Positions 1 to 7,901 are shown, counted from the first letter of the stretch. The stretch: DNA of 13,146 bases from JBOHUX01 sp050734915 (GCA_050734915.1 JBOHUX010000058.1:1-13146), one strand, 5' to 3'. Numbers and translations: made by a program. The notes: generated by a model from the letters alone, not told the origin.

Positions 1-2120
1 GGCCCTCGGCCAGGTCCCACACGAGGGCCTCGGCGCGGCTGGCGACGGTCTTGCCGGTGCGGAGGCCGTCGCCGTCGTAGGCGTAGGTGGCACTGCCAGA
101 GCTGACCAGCCGGTCGGCCTGGTCGTACCTGTAGCTGGTGGTGGTGCTGCCCTGGACCCGCGAGCTCCGGTTGCCGTCGGCGTCGTAGGAGAACGTGGCG
201 CCGGGATCGGTGGAGCTGGTCAGCTCGCCAGCGCTGTCGTAGCTGTAGCCAGTCGAGCCGGCGCCGGTCAGGCGGTCGGCGGCGTCGTAGCGGTAGGCGC
301 TGGCACCGGCGCCGGTCAGGCGCTGGTTGGCATCGTAGCCGTAGGGGGTGCTGTTCTCGGCGGTGAGCTGGCCGGTGCCGTCGCGGCGGTAGCTGAGGTC
401 GAGGAAGCGCTGGCCGCCAGAGCTGTCGGTGATCCCGCTCGTCCGGTCGGCGGCGTCGTAGCGGAAGACCGCCCCCACCCCGTTCGGGTAGCTCTCCTGG
501 GTCAGGTTGGAGCTGGCGTCGTACCCGAAGCTGGTCTGGTGGCCGAGCCAGTCGCCGACCGCGCTCAGGCGCCCGGCGGCGTCGTAGCTCCGGGTGACCT
601 GGCCCCCGCCCGGGTACGTGATCGAGGTCAGCTGGGCCCCGGAGATCGTAGCCGTAGCCGACCCGGGCCCCGGCGCCGTCCGTCGCCGAGGTGAGCCGGT
701 GCAGGGAGTCGTAAACGTAGCTGCTGGTGCCGGTTCCGTCCTCCATGCTCTGGCGCTGGCCGTCGGCGTCGTAGGTGAAGCTGACCTGGGCTGTCTTCCG
801 GTCCGAGTAGCTGATCGAGCTCAGCCGGCCGGCGCCATCGTAGCCGTAGCTCGTGGTCAGGCCCCGGGCGTCCACGGTCGAGGTCAGGTTGCCGGCCCCA
901 TCGTAGCCGAAGGTGGTGACGCGGCCGAGCGGGTCGGTCATCGAGGCCCGCCGGCCGGCGGCATCGTAGCGGTAGGCGGTGGTGTGGCCGAGGCGCTCGG
1001 TCTGGCTGGCGACATGACCGTCCTGATCGTACGCGGTGGTCAGCGCCGAGCCGTCGGGTCTGCTCACCCGGGTCAGCTCGTTGTCGAGGTCGTACTCGTC
1101 GGTGGTGACCTGGCCGTTGGCGTCCATGGTCTGGACGAGGTTGCCGTTGGCGTCGTACCGATAGCTGGTCTGGTGCCCGAGCGGATCGGTGCTGAGCGTC
1201 CTCTCGTCGAAGGCGTTGTAGGCGTAGCCGGTGGTGTGGGCGCCGGGGTTGCCTCCGGCCACGTTCCCGTCCGGGCTGACCAGTGCGACCAGGCGGCCGG
1301 CGCTGTCGTAGCTGTAGGTGGTTCGGTCGCCGAGCGGGTCGGTGGCGCTGGCTCGGTCCCCATACCGGTCGTAGGTGTAGGTCCAGGTCTTCCCGGCGGC
1401 GTCCGTCACCGAGGTCGGCTCGCCGGGATGGAGGGGGTCAGCATAGAAGTAGGTCGTGGCCTCGACCTGGCCGGTTCCGGCGAGCGGACGGGAGCGCTCG
1501 AGCAGGTTGCCGTTGGGGTCGTAGGCATACGTCGTCGTCACCCCCAGGGGGTCGGTCGCGGTCAGCACCTCGCTGAACCGGTTGTAGGTGTACCCCGTGG
1601 TCTTGCCCAGGGGATCGCTGGCGCTGAGCACGTTGCCGGCCGGGTCATGGGTGTACCGCCAGTTGTTGCCGCGGCCATCGACGGTGACCGTCACGCCCAG
1701 GGTGGCGTCGTAGCTGTGCTGGGTGGTCGCGGCGGCCGGCGTCCCGTAGCCCCGGGTCTCGGCGACGAGCTCGTCGTCCTGGTAGCGGTCGAGCGTCACG
1801 TCGCCGGCCGGATCGGTGACCGTGGTCTGGCCAGGGCTGTAGGCGAGGCTCGTCTGGCGCCCGAGGTCGTCGGTCTGCGAGGTGACCCTGCCCAGGCTGT
1901 CGTAGACGTTTCGTACGCCGGCGCAGCCCGCGGTCCCCAGGCAGACGGGGTCCTTCATCGTCACCATCCGGTGGCTGGCGTCGTAGGCGAAGGTGGTGGT
2001 GCCACCGGCCACGTCCGTCGCCTGGGTGAGGTTCCCGCTGCCATCGTAGGAGAAGCCGACCCGTCGGGCGGGGACCTCCGAGTCCGACACCGAGGTGAGC
2101 AGCCCCTGCGTGTAGACGAA
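1..2120 (-). repeat. YD (RHS) repeat block
   Basis: On the plus strand the motif gtcgta or atcgta, which is Tyr-Asp codons read on the minus strand, recurs every 60 to 70 bases. It is accompanied by codons for TDPLG, AAGRL and GNL. The motif phase (lowest coordinate modulo 3) is 0 for every repeat checked from 2043 down to 645 and 2 for every repeat from 581 down to 74. These are coding repeats of the RHS shell, not a DNA satellite. Confidence 0.9.
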
Positions 2121-3338
2121 GGTCAGCGAGCGTCCTTGCGCATCCCTCACGCCGGTGAGCCGGCCGGAGGAATAGGAGAGCGTGGTCGTGTAGCCGTTGC
2201 GGTCGGTCTCGCTCACCAGCTGTCCCCGGAGGTTGAACCTGTACTCCGTCTGGTCCTTGCGGGTGAAGGTGAGCGTGCCGTCCCGATTGGCGACCATGGT
2301 CGCCAGGACCCGGCTCGGAGCCTCGAACCCGTTGACGCCCAGCTCGAAGGTGACGGTGCTCCCGTTCTCCTGGTTGACCGTGATGCCGATGCTGCGCGGG
2401 TTCCGCCCCTGCGGCGGCACGATCGTCAGCGACATGAAGTAGGAGCCGCTCCAGCCGTGGCCGAGCGGGCCGGCTCGGCTCGCGTTGGCGGAGTTGTAGG
2501 TCCTCGTGGGCTCGGGCTCGCCCTCTCGGTTGCTGCCGTCCCAGGTCCAGAGGTCGCCGAGGTGGTTCGGCAGCCCGTCCCAGGGATAGAGCACGACCTG
2601 CGAGCGCGCCGAGTCGTAGTCCGCCTGGGCCAGCGAGGACGACGGCGGCGAGGTGGCCGGGCTGCGCTGCGTCCAGGTGGTTCCGTCCCAGGTCCAGGTG
2701 TCGCCCAGGTTCCCGGCTTGCCCCTCGCCACCGAAGAGCACGACCTGGCTGGTCGCCGCGTCGTAGGCCATGCCGGCGAAGGTCCGCCCGGGCGGCGAGG
2801 CGGAGGGGTTGAGCAACGCCCAGTTGGAGCCGTTCCACGCCCAGGTCTGGTTCGAGTAGTAGCTCCGGCAGGAAGCGAAGGTGCCGCCGAAGAGGATCAG
2901 CTCGCCCATGGCGGCGTCGTAGGCCATCTGCGCGTCCTGGAGGTTGGGCGGGGAGACAGACGGCTGCCGCTGGGTCCAATCGGTACCATTCCAGGTCCAG
3001 GTGTCGGTGTAGTTGCTGTCGCCGTCGCCACCGAAGAGGACCACCTGCTGGTCGGCGGCGTCGTAGGCCATCACCTGGTCCATCCGTGCCGGCGGTGAGT
3101 GGGCCGGGCTCAACTGCTTCCAGCGCACCCCGTCCCAGGCCCACGTGTCCCCCGTGTAGTTCCACGAGAGCCGGCCGTTGACGTACCCCTCGACGTCGCC
3201 CCCGAAGAGCAGCGTGCTCTGGGTGAGAGGGTCGTAGGCGAGGGCCGTGTACTCGCGTGGCGACGGGACGCCGGTGGGTTCGAGGCCGATGCCCGCCGGC
3301 CTGGCCGCGGTGGCGCCGAACGCCTCGTGCCTGGTCAC
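1..3338 (-). CDS. Kelch-repeat / RHS (YD-repeat) protein, 5' part, partial at left edge, with internal frame change
   Basis: This is the N-terminal part of a giant RHS-family protein. RHS/YD shells usually encase a C-terminal toxin or effector, which would lie beyond the left edge, so the function is not visible. Reading from the right, residues about 20-270 hold five Kelch-like blades (AYDxxxxQVVLFGG, TWTWDGTxWTQ). Then TRTYNSAN and GPLGHGWSGSY (near 2440-2505) open the RHS core. From about 2120 leftwards there are more than 25 YD repeats (YxYDxxGxL, TDPLG, DPAGN). The frame is open upstream to a stop at 3498-3500. No ATG is available, so the start is uncertain: GTG at 3336-3338 is my choice and GTG at 3432-3434 is the alternative. 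No signal peptide is seen. Near 645 the YD reading frame jumps by one base (see findings), and both frames stay open to the edge. Recognition of the family is firm; completeness is not. Confidence 0.85.
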   Translation of the reverse strand, partial: MTRHEAFGATAARPAGIGLEPTGVPSPREYTALAYDPLTQSTLLFGGDVEGYVNGRLSWNYTGDTWAWDGVRWKQLSPAHSPPARMDQVMAYDAADQQVVLFGGDGDSNYTDTWTWNGTDWTQRQPSVSPPNLQDAQMAYDAAMGELILFGGTFASCRSYYSNQTWAWNGSNWALLNPSASPPGRTFAGMAYDAATSQVVLFGGEGQAGNLGDTWTWDGTTWTQRSPATSPPSSSLAQADYDSARSQVVLYPWDGLPNHLGDLWTWDGSNREGEPEPTRTYNSANASRAGPLGHGWSGSYFMSLTIVPPQGRNPRSIGITVNQENGSTVTFELGVNGFEAPSRVLATMVANRDGTLTFTRKDQTEYRFNLRGQLVSETDRNGYTTTLSYSSGRLTGVRDAQGRSLTFVYTQGLLTSVSDSEVPARRVGFSYDGSGNLTQATDVAGGTTTFAYDASHRMVTMKDPVCLGTAGCAGVRNVYDSLGRVTSQTDDLGRQTSLAYSPGQTTVTDPAGDVTLDRYQDDELVAETRGYGTPAAATTQHSYDATLGVTVTVDGRGNNWRYTHDPAGNVLSASDPLGKTTGYTYNRFSEVLTATDPLGVTTTYAYDPNGNLLERSRPLAGTGQVEATTYFYADPLHPGEPTSVTDAAGKTWTYTYDRYGDRASATDPLGDRTTYSYDSAGRLVALVSPDGNVAGGNPGAHTTGYAYNAFDERTLSTDPLGHQTSYRYDANGNLVQTMDANGQVTTDEYDLDNELTRVSRPDGSALTTAYDQDGHVASQTERLGHTTAYRYDAAGRRASMTDPLGRVTTFGYDGAGNLTSTVDARGLTTSYGYDGAGRLSSISYSDRKTAQVSFTYDADGQRQSMEDGTGTSSYVYDSLHRLTSATDGAGARVGYGYDLRGPADLDHVPGRGPGHPELRRRRAPERGRRLARPPDQLRVRRQLQPDPGELPERGGGGLPLRRRRPDERDHRQLWRPALPRPQLPPRRHRPAHRREQHPLRLRCQPAPDRRRCQRLPLRRRRPPDRRRLDWLQLRQRWRADQLHRSRRHVLLRRRRQPELAGPGQHHHQLQVRPGRPAGQLWQCHLRLRRRRPPHRQDRRQPRRGPRVGPGRG
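2540..3270 (-). repeat. Five Kelch-like repeats encoded in the RHS gene
   Basis: Five units of roughly 50-60 codons occur in the RHS reading frame. Each has the form W-x-W-(D/N)-G, then a proline-rich turn (SPPxR or similar), then AYD and (V/L)(V/I)LFGG. The first AYD...FGG segment lies at 3239-3198, the second at 3068-3027, the third near 2925-2884 and the fourth near 2770-2729. A degenerate fifth near 2620-2575 has LYPWDG instead of LFGG. Such units form beta-propeller blades. Five is fewer than a typical closed propeller (six or seven blades), which fits a truncated N-terminus. Confidence 0.8.
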
Positions 3339-3399
3339 CCGGTTGGCGTCGATGAGGGCGTCGGCGCTTGGTCGTCGCTCATCCAGTTCTGGCGTCCTC

Positions 3400-3603
3400 G
3401 CGACCCGCCGCCGCCAGCCCCGGCCAATCAGCACCAGGGCGCCGGCGCCCGGCGCGGAGAAAGCCGAAGCTGAACCCGATCGCCAGCTCGTCGAGGCTCA
3501 CGCTGAGGCCGAGAGCGATCGCCGCCAGGCCGCGGACACGCGCCAGCCGCGCCACCTCGGCCTCGCCCGGCGTCTCGCCCGGGCGCCGTAAGGACGAACG
3601 CGG
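3400..3603 (-). pseudogene. mntP: Remnant of an MntP-type (manganese exporter) membrane protein
   Basis: In the minus frame bounded by stops at 3604-3606 and 3379-3381 there is a charged linker (RRPGETPGEAEVARLARVRG). It is followed by AAIALGLSVSLDELAIGF and SFGFLRA (3529-3451). The LGLSxSLDELAIGFS pattern is what I know from the start of the second half of MntP/YtaF-like exporters, which remove Mn2+ from the cytoplasm. The first half of the protein is absent (stop at 3604). After LRA the frame degenerates, while the neighbouring frame carries GALVLIG (about 3447-3423), which would fit the next membrane segment. I read this as a fragment broken by a frame change and truncated on both sides. 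The family call rests on about 40 residues and would need a profile search. Confidence 0.5.
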
Positions 3604-3675
3604 TCAGCGCGTGCGGAACCGGCACCGGATGACGGTGGGAGCCTCAAGGAGGCCTCGCCGCGCCGGCGCCGCCCC

Positions 3676-3681
3676 TACCAT
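3676..3681 (+). promoter_or_regulatory. Putative -10 element for leaderless MFS transcript
   Basis: TACCAT matches the TANNAT -10 pattern and ends six bases before the ATG at 3688, placing the likely first transcribed base at or next to the A of ATG. No convincing -35 lies 16-18 bases upstream. Together with the same spacing at the HTH gene (12036-12048), this supports leaderless initiation in this organism. Confidence 0.35.
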
Positions 3682-3687
3682 GCCGGG

Positions 3688-4890
3688 ATGGCGGAAGGGA
3701 GCGCGGCAGCCCGGCAGCCCGCGCCCCCGCTCGGCCGCGGAGCGTGGATCCTGCTCGGCGGAAACACCCTCAACACGATCGGGATCGGCATCTTCTTCCC
3801 GATCCTGCCCCTCTACATCGGCCACCGGGGCGCCTCGGCGGCCCTGATCGGAGCCGTCATGACGGGCGGCATCGTCGGCTACGGCGTCGCGCAGTATCCG
3901 GCGGGCTGGATCGCCGACAACCTCGGGCGACGGCGGGTGATGCTGGCCTCCCGGGTCCTCTATGCGCTGTTCTTCCTCGCCTACCTGCTCCCCATACCCC
4001 CGCTGGCTCTGCTCGGTGTCCGCTTCCTCCACACCTTCGCGTCCGGGTTCTCGACGCCGGCGGCGATGGCGATGCTGGCCGACCTCACGCCGCCCGAACG
4101 GCGCGGGCGGGTCTTCGGGATCTGGCAGTCCTCCACCATGACCGGCTACCTGATCGGGCCCGCCATCGGCGGGTTGATGGCCGGTTTCGGCCTCACCACG
4201 GTGTTCGTGGGCGCCTTCGCCGTCTGCCTGGCGGCCGCCGCCGCCACCTTCTGGGTGCGGGAGACCCGGGGCGGCGCCGGCCCCTTTTGGCCCACTGCTC
4301 CCCACCTGTCCGGAGCGGCCCCGCCGCGGCTGCTCTGGGCCCTCCTCCCGATCGCCGCCGCCGGCGCCGCCTGGGCCTGGCTGGTGGGGACCTACGACAC
4401 CATCTGGAGCCTCTATCTGACCCAGCTCGGCGGCGCCACCTGGGAGGTCGGGCTCTCCTTCAGCGTCTTCGCGCTGCCGACCGCCCTGCTCGGGGGCTTC
4501 AGCGGCGGCCTCGCCGACCGCTTCGGGGTGCGCCCGGTGGTGGCGGTGGCGCTCGTGGTGGCCGGCGCCCTCGCGATCGTGTACGGGCTCAGCCAAAGCA
4601 TCCCGCTGCTGATCGGCCTCAGCTTCCTGGAGGGGCTCTTCACCTCGGGCGGCTCGCCCGCCCTCTACGCGGCGGTCAGCAACAGCGTCGGGCTGGAGCT
4701 GCAGGGCCGCGCCCAGGGCCTGATCCAGATGGCGACCCAGGGCGTGTCCGCGGCGGGGGCACTGGCCGGGGGCGCCCTCTTCGCCATCCACCCCAGCTTC
4801 GCCTTCTTCGGCATCACCGGGGCCTGCGCCTTCTCGCTCTGCTTCGTCCCCCGGCTGGGGAGGCGCCCGGCGGCCGCCGCGGACGGATGA
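3688..4890 (+). CDS. MFS transporter, probable drug/efflux (DHA1-like) permease
   Basis: A 400-residue inner-membrane transporter, normal length for a 12-helix MFS protein. After a short cytosolic tail, helix 1 begins near residue 18. MFS motif A, GWIADNLGRRR, lies at 73-83 between helices 2 and 3, and its degenerate second-half copy GGLADRFGVRP is at 273-283. DLTPPERRGRVFG (132-144) leads into the antiporter-type motif GPAIGGLMAG at 157-166 in helix 5, typical of H+-coupled efflux pumps such as TetA/multidrug families. A polar loop at 191-215 separates the two halves. The substrate cannot be told. The ATG at 3688 is the only in-frame start. AAGGAGG at 3646-3652 is too far upstream to serve it, but TACCAT ends six bases before the ATG, suggesting a leaderless mRNA. 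It converges on the ABC operon with 10 bases between stops, too little for a separate terminator. Confidence 0.88.
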   Translation: MAEGSAAARQPAPPLGRGAWILLGGNTLNTIGIGIFFPILPLYIGHRGASAALIGAVMTGGIVGYGVAQYPAGWIADNLGRRRVMLASRVLYALFFLAYLLPIPPLALLGVRFLHTFASGFSTPAAMAMLADLTPPERRGRVFGIWQSSTMTGYLIGPAIGGLMAGFGLTTVFVGAFAVCLAAAAATFWVRETRGGAGPFWPTAPHLSGAAPPRLLWALLPIAAAGAAWAWLVGTYDTIWSLYLTQLGGATWEVGLSFSVFALPTALLGGFSGGLADRFGVRPVVAVALVVAGALAIVYGLSQSIPLLIGLSFLEGLFTSGGSPALYAAVSNSVGLELQGRAQGLIQMATQGVSAAGALAGGALFAIHPSFAFFGITGACAFSLCFVPRLGRRPAAAADG

Positions 4891-4900
4891 GGGCGTGCAT

Positions 4901-5911
4901 CTAGACGCGATCGGAGAAGTGGCAGGCGGCCAGGTGGGCGGGGGTCTTCTCCTCCAGGACAGGGTCGGTCTGATCACAGACGCCGGGCACCTGGGCGATC
5001 GGGCAGCGGGGATGGAAGCGGCAGCCGGGGGGCACGTCGAGAGGCGAGGCGATCTCGCCGCTCAGCTCGACCAGGCGCCGCCTCGACTGCAGCCGGGGGT
5101 CCGGCACCGGGATCGCCGAGAGGAGCGCCTTGGTGTAGGGGTGCTTGGGGGCCTGGTAGATCTCGACGCTCTCGGCCACCTCGACGATCCTGCCCAGGTA
5201 CATGACCATCACCCGATCGCTGATGTGGCGGACCACCGAGAGGTCGTGGGCGATGAACAGGTAGGTGAGGTTGAACTCGCGCTGGAGGTCCTCCATGAGG
5301 TTGATGATCTGGGCCTGGATCGACACGTCGAGCGCCGAGACGGGCTCGTCGCAAACGATCAGGCGCGGGTTCAGCGCCAGCGCCCGGGCGATGCCGATGC
5401 GCTGCCGTTGGCCGCCGCTGAACTCATGGGGATAGCGGTTGGTGAAGCCCGGGTTGAGCCCCACCACGCGCAGCAGCTCGCGCACCCGCTCGCCCCGGCC
5501 CCGGGAGCCCAGCGCCCTGAAGTTGACCAGCGGCTCCGCCACGATGTCGCCGACCGTCATCCGGGGGTTGAGCGAGGCGTAGGGATCCTGGAAGATCATC
5601 TGGATCTGGCGCCGCTGCTGGCGGAGGCGCTCGCCGCGAAGGCGGGTCAGGTCGGTGCCGTCGAACTCGATCCCGCCCCCCGTGGGCGGGATCAGCTGGG
5701 CGACCACCCGGGCCAGTGTCGACTTCCCGCATCCCGATTCGCCGACCAGGCCCAGCGTCTCGCCCTCGCGGATCTCGAAGCTGACCCCATCCACCGCCCG
5801 GCAGGTGACCCCGAGGCGGGCGGGGAAGTGCTTGCTGATGTTCTCCACCCGCACCAGCGGACGCCCCGAGGCGAGCGTCGAGGGGATGCGGCCGGCGGCC
5901 GCCTCAGCCAT
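4901..5911 (-). CDS. dppF: Peptide/oligopeptide ABC transporter ATP-binding protein (DppF/OppF type)
   Basis: A 336-residue cytoplasmic ATPase, one of the two nucleotide-binding subunits that power peptide import. Walker A GESGCGKST is at 57-65, the Q-loop in IFQDP at 106-110, the ABC signature FSGGQRQR at 164-171, Walker B LIVCDEP at 184-190 and the switch histidine H222. The C-terminal oligopeptide-type extension contains four cysteines (C297, C303, C312, C330; CRFHPRCP), the arrangement reported to hold an iron-sulfur cluster in some Dpp/Opp ATPases. It starts inside the end of the preceding ATPase gene (8-base overlap), so translation is probably coupled. It is the last gene of the operon and ends with TAG 10 bases from the MFS stop. 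All catalytic motifs are intact. The D/F assignment follows gene order and family resemblance; the substrate is unproven. Confidence 0.93.
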   Translation of the reverse strand: MAEAAAGRIPSTLASGRPLVRVENISKHFPARLGVTCRAVDGVSFEIREGETLGLVGESGCGKSTLARVVAQLIPPTGGGIEFDGTDLTRLRGERLRQQRRQIQMIFQDPYASLNPRMTVGDIVAEPLVNFRALGSRGRGERVRELLRVVGLNPGFTNRYPHEFSGGQRQRIGIARALALNPRLIVCDEPVSALDVSIQAQIINLMEDLQREFNLTYLFIAHDLSVVRHISDRVMVMYLGRIVEVAESVEIYQAPKHPYTKALLSAIPVPDPRLQSRRRLVELSGEIASPLDVPPGCRFHPRCPIAQVPGVCDQTDPVLEEKTPAHLAACHFSDRV

Positions 5912-6977
5912 CGGCGGGCTCGGGTGCGCCGGGCGGGGCGCGGTGGACGCCCGAGCCGGCGCCGGGCCGGATGTCGGTCAGGTCGGCGGCGCCCATCTCG
6001 CTGTGGGCGCGCTTCATGGTCACCCAGCAGGCAGCCCGCTGACCGGGGGCGACCTCTTCCAGTGGCGGCTCCTCGTGGAAGCACCGCTCGATGGCGAACG
6101 GGCAGCGGGGATGGAAGCTGCAGCCCTCGGGGAGCCGGGCCAGGTCGGGGGGCAGCCCTTCGATCGAGCGCAGACGCTGGCGCTTGTCGGCGTCCACCCT
6201 GGGCAGCGAGCTTAGCAGCGCCCACGTGTAGGGGTGCTGGGGATGCTCGAAGATCTGCTCGACCGACCCCTCCTCCACGATCTGGCCGGCGTACATGACG
6301 ATCACCCGCGAGCAGAGCCCGGCCACCACGCCGAGGTTGTGGGTGATCATCACGACGGCGGTGCCGAGCTCGCGGTTGAGGTCGCCGAGGAGCTCCAGGA
6401 TCTGCGCCTGGACGGTCACGTCGAGGGCGGTGGTGGGCTCGTCCGCGATCAGCACTGAGGGCGCGTTGGCGAGGCCCATCGCGATCATGGCCCGCTGCCG
6501 CATGCCGCCGCTGAACTGGTGCGGGTAGTCCTTGACCCGCGCGGAGGCGGCGGGGATGCGGACCTTGTTCAGCAGGTCGACCGTGCGCGCCCGCGCAGTG
6601 CCCTTCCCGGTGCCGTGGGCGAGCATCGCCTCGTCGATCTGGAAGCCGGTCTGGAGGACGGGGTTGAGGGAGCTGAGTGGATCCTGGAAGATCATGGCGA
6701 TGTCGCGGCCGCGGACCTCGCGGATCTCACGCGCGCTCATCTGGAGGAGGTCGCGGCCCCGGAAGAGAACCTCGCCGGCGGTGATCCGGCCCGGGTCGGG
6801 GACCAGGCGGAGGATGGAGAGCGCGGTCATGCTCTTGCCGCAGCCGGACTCGCCGACGATGCCGAGGGCCTCGCCCGGCTGGAGATCGAAGCTGACCCCG
6901 TTGACGGCGTGGACCACGCCCTCGTCGGTGAGGAACTCGGTCCTCAGCTCGCGGACGCGAAGGATCGGCTCGCTCAT
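5904..6977 (-). CDS. dppD: Peptide/oligopeptide ABC transporter ATP-binding protein (DppD/OppD type)
   Basis: A 357-residue ATPase subunit that pairs with the downstream DppF-like protein at the cytoplasmic face of the permease. Walker A GESGCGKS is at 42-49, IFQDP at 96-100, signature FSGGMRQR at 155-162, Walker B VLIADEP at 175-181 and H-loop H213. The C-terminal family extension has C286, C292, C299 and C317 (CSFHPRCPF), a four-cysteine set like that of its partner. A further proline/glycine-rich tail of about 35 residues after C317 looks disordered. Its ATG overlaps the stop of the upstream permease by four bases (ATGA), a standard sign of translational coupling. Motif completeness says it is functional. 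Dipeptide, oligopeptide or nickel uptake cannot be separated from sequence alone. Confidence 0.93.
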   Translation of the reverse strand: MSEPILRVRELRTEFLTDEGVVHAVNGVSFDLQPGEALGIVGESGCGKSMTALSILRLVPDPGRITAGEVLFRGRDLLQMSAREIREVRGRDIAMIFQDPLSSLNPVLQTGFQIDEAMLAHGTGKGTARARTVDLLNKVRIPAASARVKDYPHQFSGGMRQRAMIAMGLANAPSVLIADEPTTALDVTVQAQILELLGDLNRELGTAVVMITHNLGVVAGLCSRVIVMYAGQIVEEGSVEQIFEHPQHPYTWALLSSLPRVDADKRQRLRSIEGLPPDLARLPEGCSFHPRCPFAIERCFHEEPPLEEVAPGQRAACWVTMKRAHSEMGAADLTDIRPGAGSGVHRAPPGAPEPADG

Positions 6978-7885
6978 CGCCTCTGCCGGGGGTCGAGGGC
7001 GTCCCGGAAGCCGTCGCCCAGGAAGTTGAACGCCATCAGCGTCAGCGAGAGGAAGATCGAGGGGAAGAGAACGATGTGGGGTGAGATCTGGATGCTGGCG
7101 ATGCCGTCGGCGGCCATCGAGCCCCAGGAGGGGGTGGGCGGCGGCACCCCGACCCCGAGGAAGCTCAGGAAGGCCTCGAAGAGGATCGCCTGGGGCACCC
7201 CGAAAGTGGCCTGGACGATGACCGGCCCGAGCGCGTTGGGGAAGATATGGCCGAACATCACCTTGAGCGGCCGGGCGCCGCTCGACCTGGCCGCCTCCAC
7301 GAACTCCCGCTCCCGGAGGCCGAGGGTCTGGCCGCGGACCAGCCGGGCGACGTCCATCCAGCGCGTGACGACGATCGCGAAGATGATCCCGCCCAGCCCG
7401 GAGCGGCCCACCACCACCACCACGATGATCATCGCCACCAGCAGGTCCGGGATGCCGTAGAAGATGCTGATGACGAAGGTGACGAGGCCGTCCACCCAGC
7501 CCCGGAAGTAGCCCGCCGCCAGGCCGACCACGACCCCCACCACGAGCACGATTACCTGGGTGACCACCCCCACCGTGAGCGAGATCCGCGCCCCCACCAT
7601 GGTCCGGCTCAGGATGTCGCGCCCGAGCGCGTCCGCCCCGAACGGGTGGGCCGGCGTCGGCCCCTGGTAGGTGGGCATGATGCCCTCGTGGCTGATCGAG
7701 TAGGGGGTCCAGAAGATCGAGATCACGGCCACCGCGCCCAGGAGCACCAGGTAGACCGTGGCGGCCAGGGCCAGCCGGTTGCGGCGGAGCCGGCGCCAGG
7801 CGTCGCCCCAGAGGCTGGCCTGCTCGGTCCGCAGCCCGTGCAGGACCATCTCCTCCGCGGCCGGCGAGGGAGCGCTGGCGGCCAC
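6974..7885 (-). CDS. dppC: Peptide/oligopeptide ABC transporter permease (DppC/OppC type)
   Basis: A 303-residue membrane subunit forming half of the import channel. A cytosolic N-terminal stretch (1-38) with WRRLRRNRLAL precedes the first helix (about 39-58). The extracytoplasmic HPFGADALGRDILSR (80-94) is a hallmark of DppC/OppC. The EAA coupling loop that docks to the ATPases lies at 194-223 (EFVEAARSSGA then HIFPNALGPVI). PSWGSM at 252-257 and LGDGFRDALDP near the end are also family marks. The start is GTG at 7883-7885, which lies 16 bases after the upstream permease's stop and has only a weak purine-rich site ahead of it. A later start at residue 13 (Met) is possible but would shorten the usual N-terminal arm. 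Confidence 0.92.
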   Translation of the reverse strand: MAASAPSPAAEEMVLHGLRTEQASLWGDAWRRLRRNRLALAATVYLVLLGAVAVISIFWTPYSISHEGIMPTYQGPTPAHPFGADALGRDILSRTMVGARISLTVGVVTQVIVLVVGVVVGLAAGYFRGWVDGLVTFVISIFYGIPDLLVAMIIVVVVVGRSGLGGIIFAIVVTRWMDVARLVRGQTLGLREREFVEAARSSGARPLKVMFGHIFPNALGPVIVQATFGVPQAILFEAFLSFLGVGVPPPTPSWGSMAADGIASIQISPHIVLFPSIFLSLTLMAFNFLGDGFRDALDPRQRR

Positions 7886-7901
7886 CTTTAGTCTTGTGCC
7901 C

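Noticed and set aside
1..2120. Regular 60-70 base spacing considered as CRISPR or satellite repeats
   Set aside because: The repeats are imperfect, phase with codons and encode YD motifs; no conserved direct repeat with unique spacers exists.
594..3098. 834-codon plus-strand open frame opposite the RHS gene
   Set aside because: It is a mirror of the YD/Kelch codons: valine/glycine/arginine-rich, with no domain or fold signal. The minus strand reads as unmistakable RHS protein.
1645..3165. 506-codon minus-strand frame within the RHS gene
   Set aside because: Same strand but a different frame; it reads as Arg/Leu/Gly-rich nonsense while the overlapping frame gives Kelch and YD repeats.
3604..4977. 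457-codon minus-strand open frame opposite the MFS gene
   Set aside because: Low-complexity Glu/Gly/Arg/His composition typical of antisense frames in GC-rich DNA. The plus-strand MFS protein explains the region.
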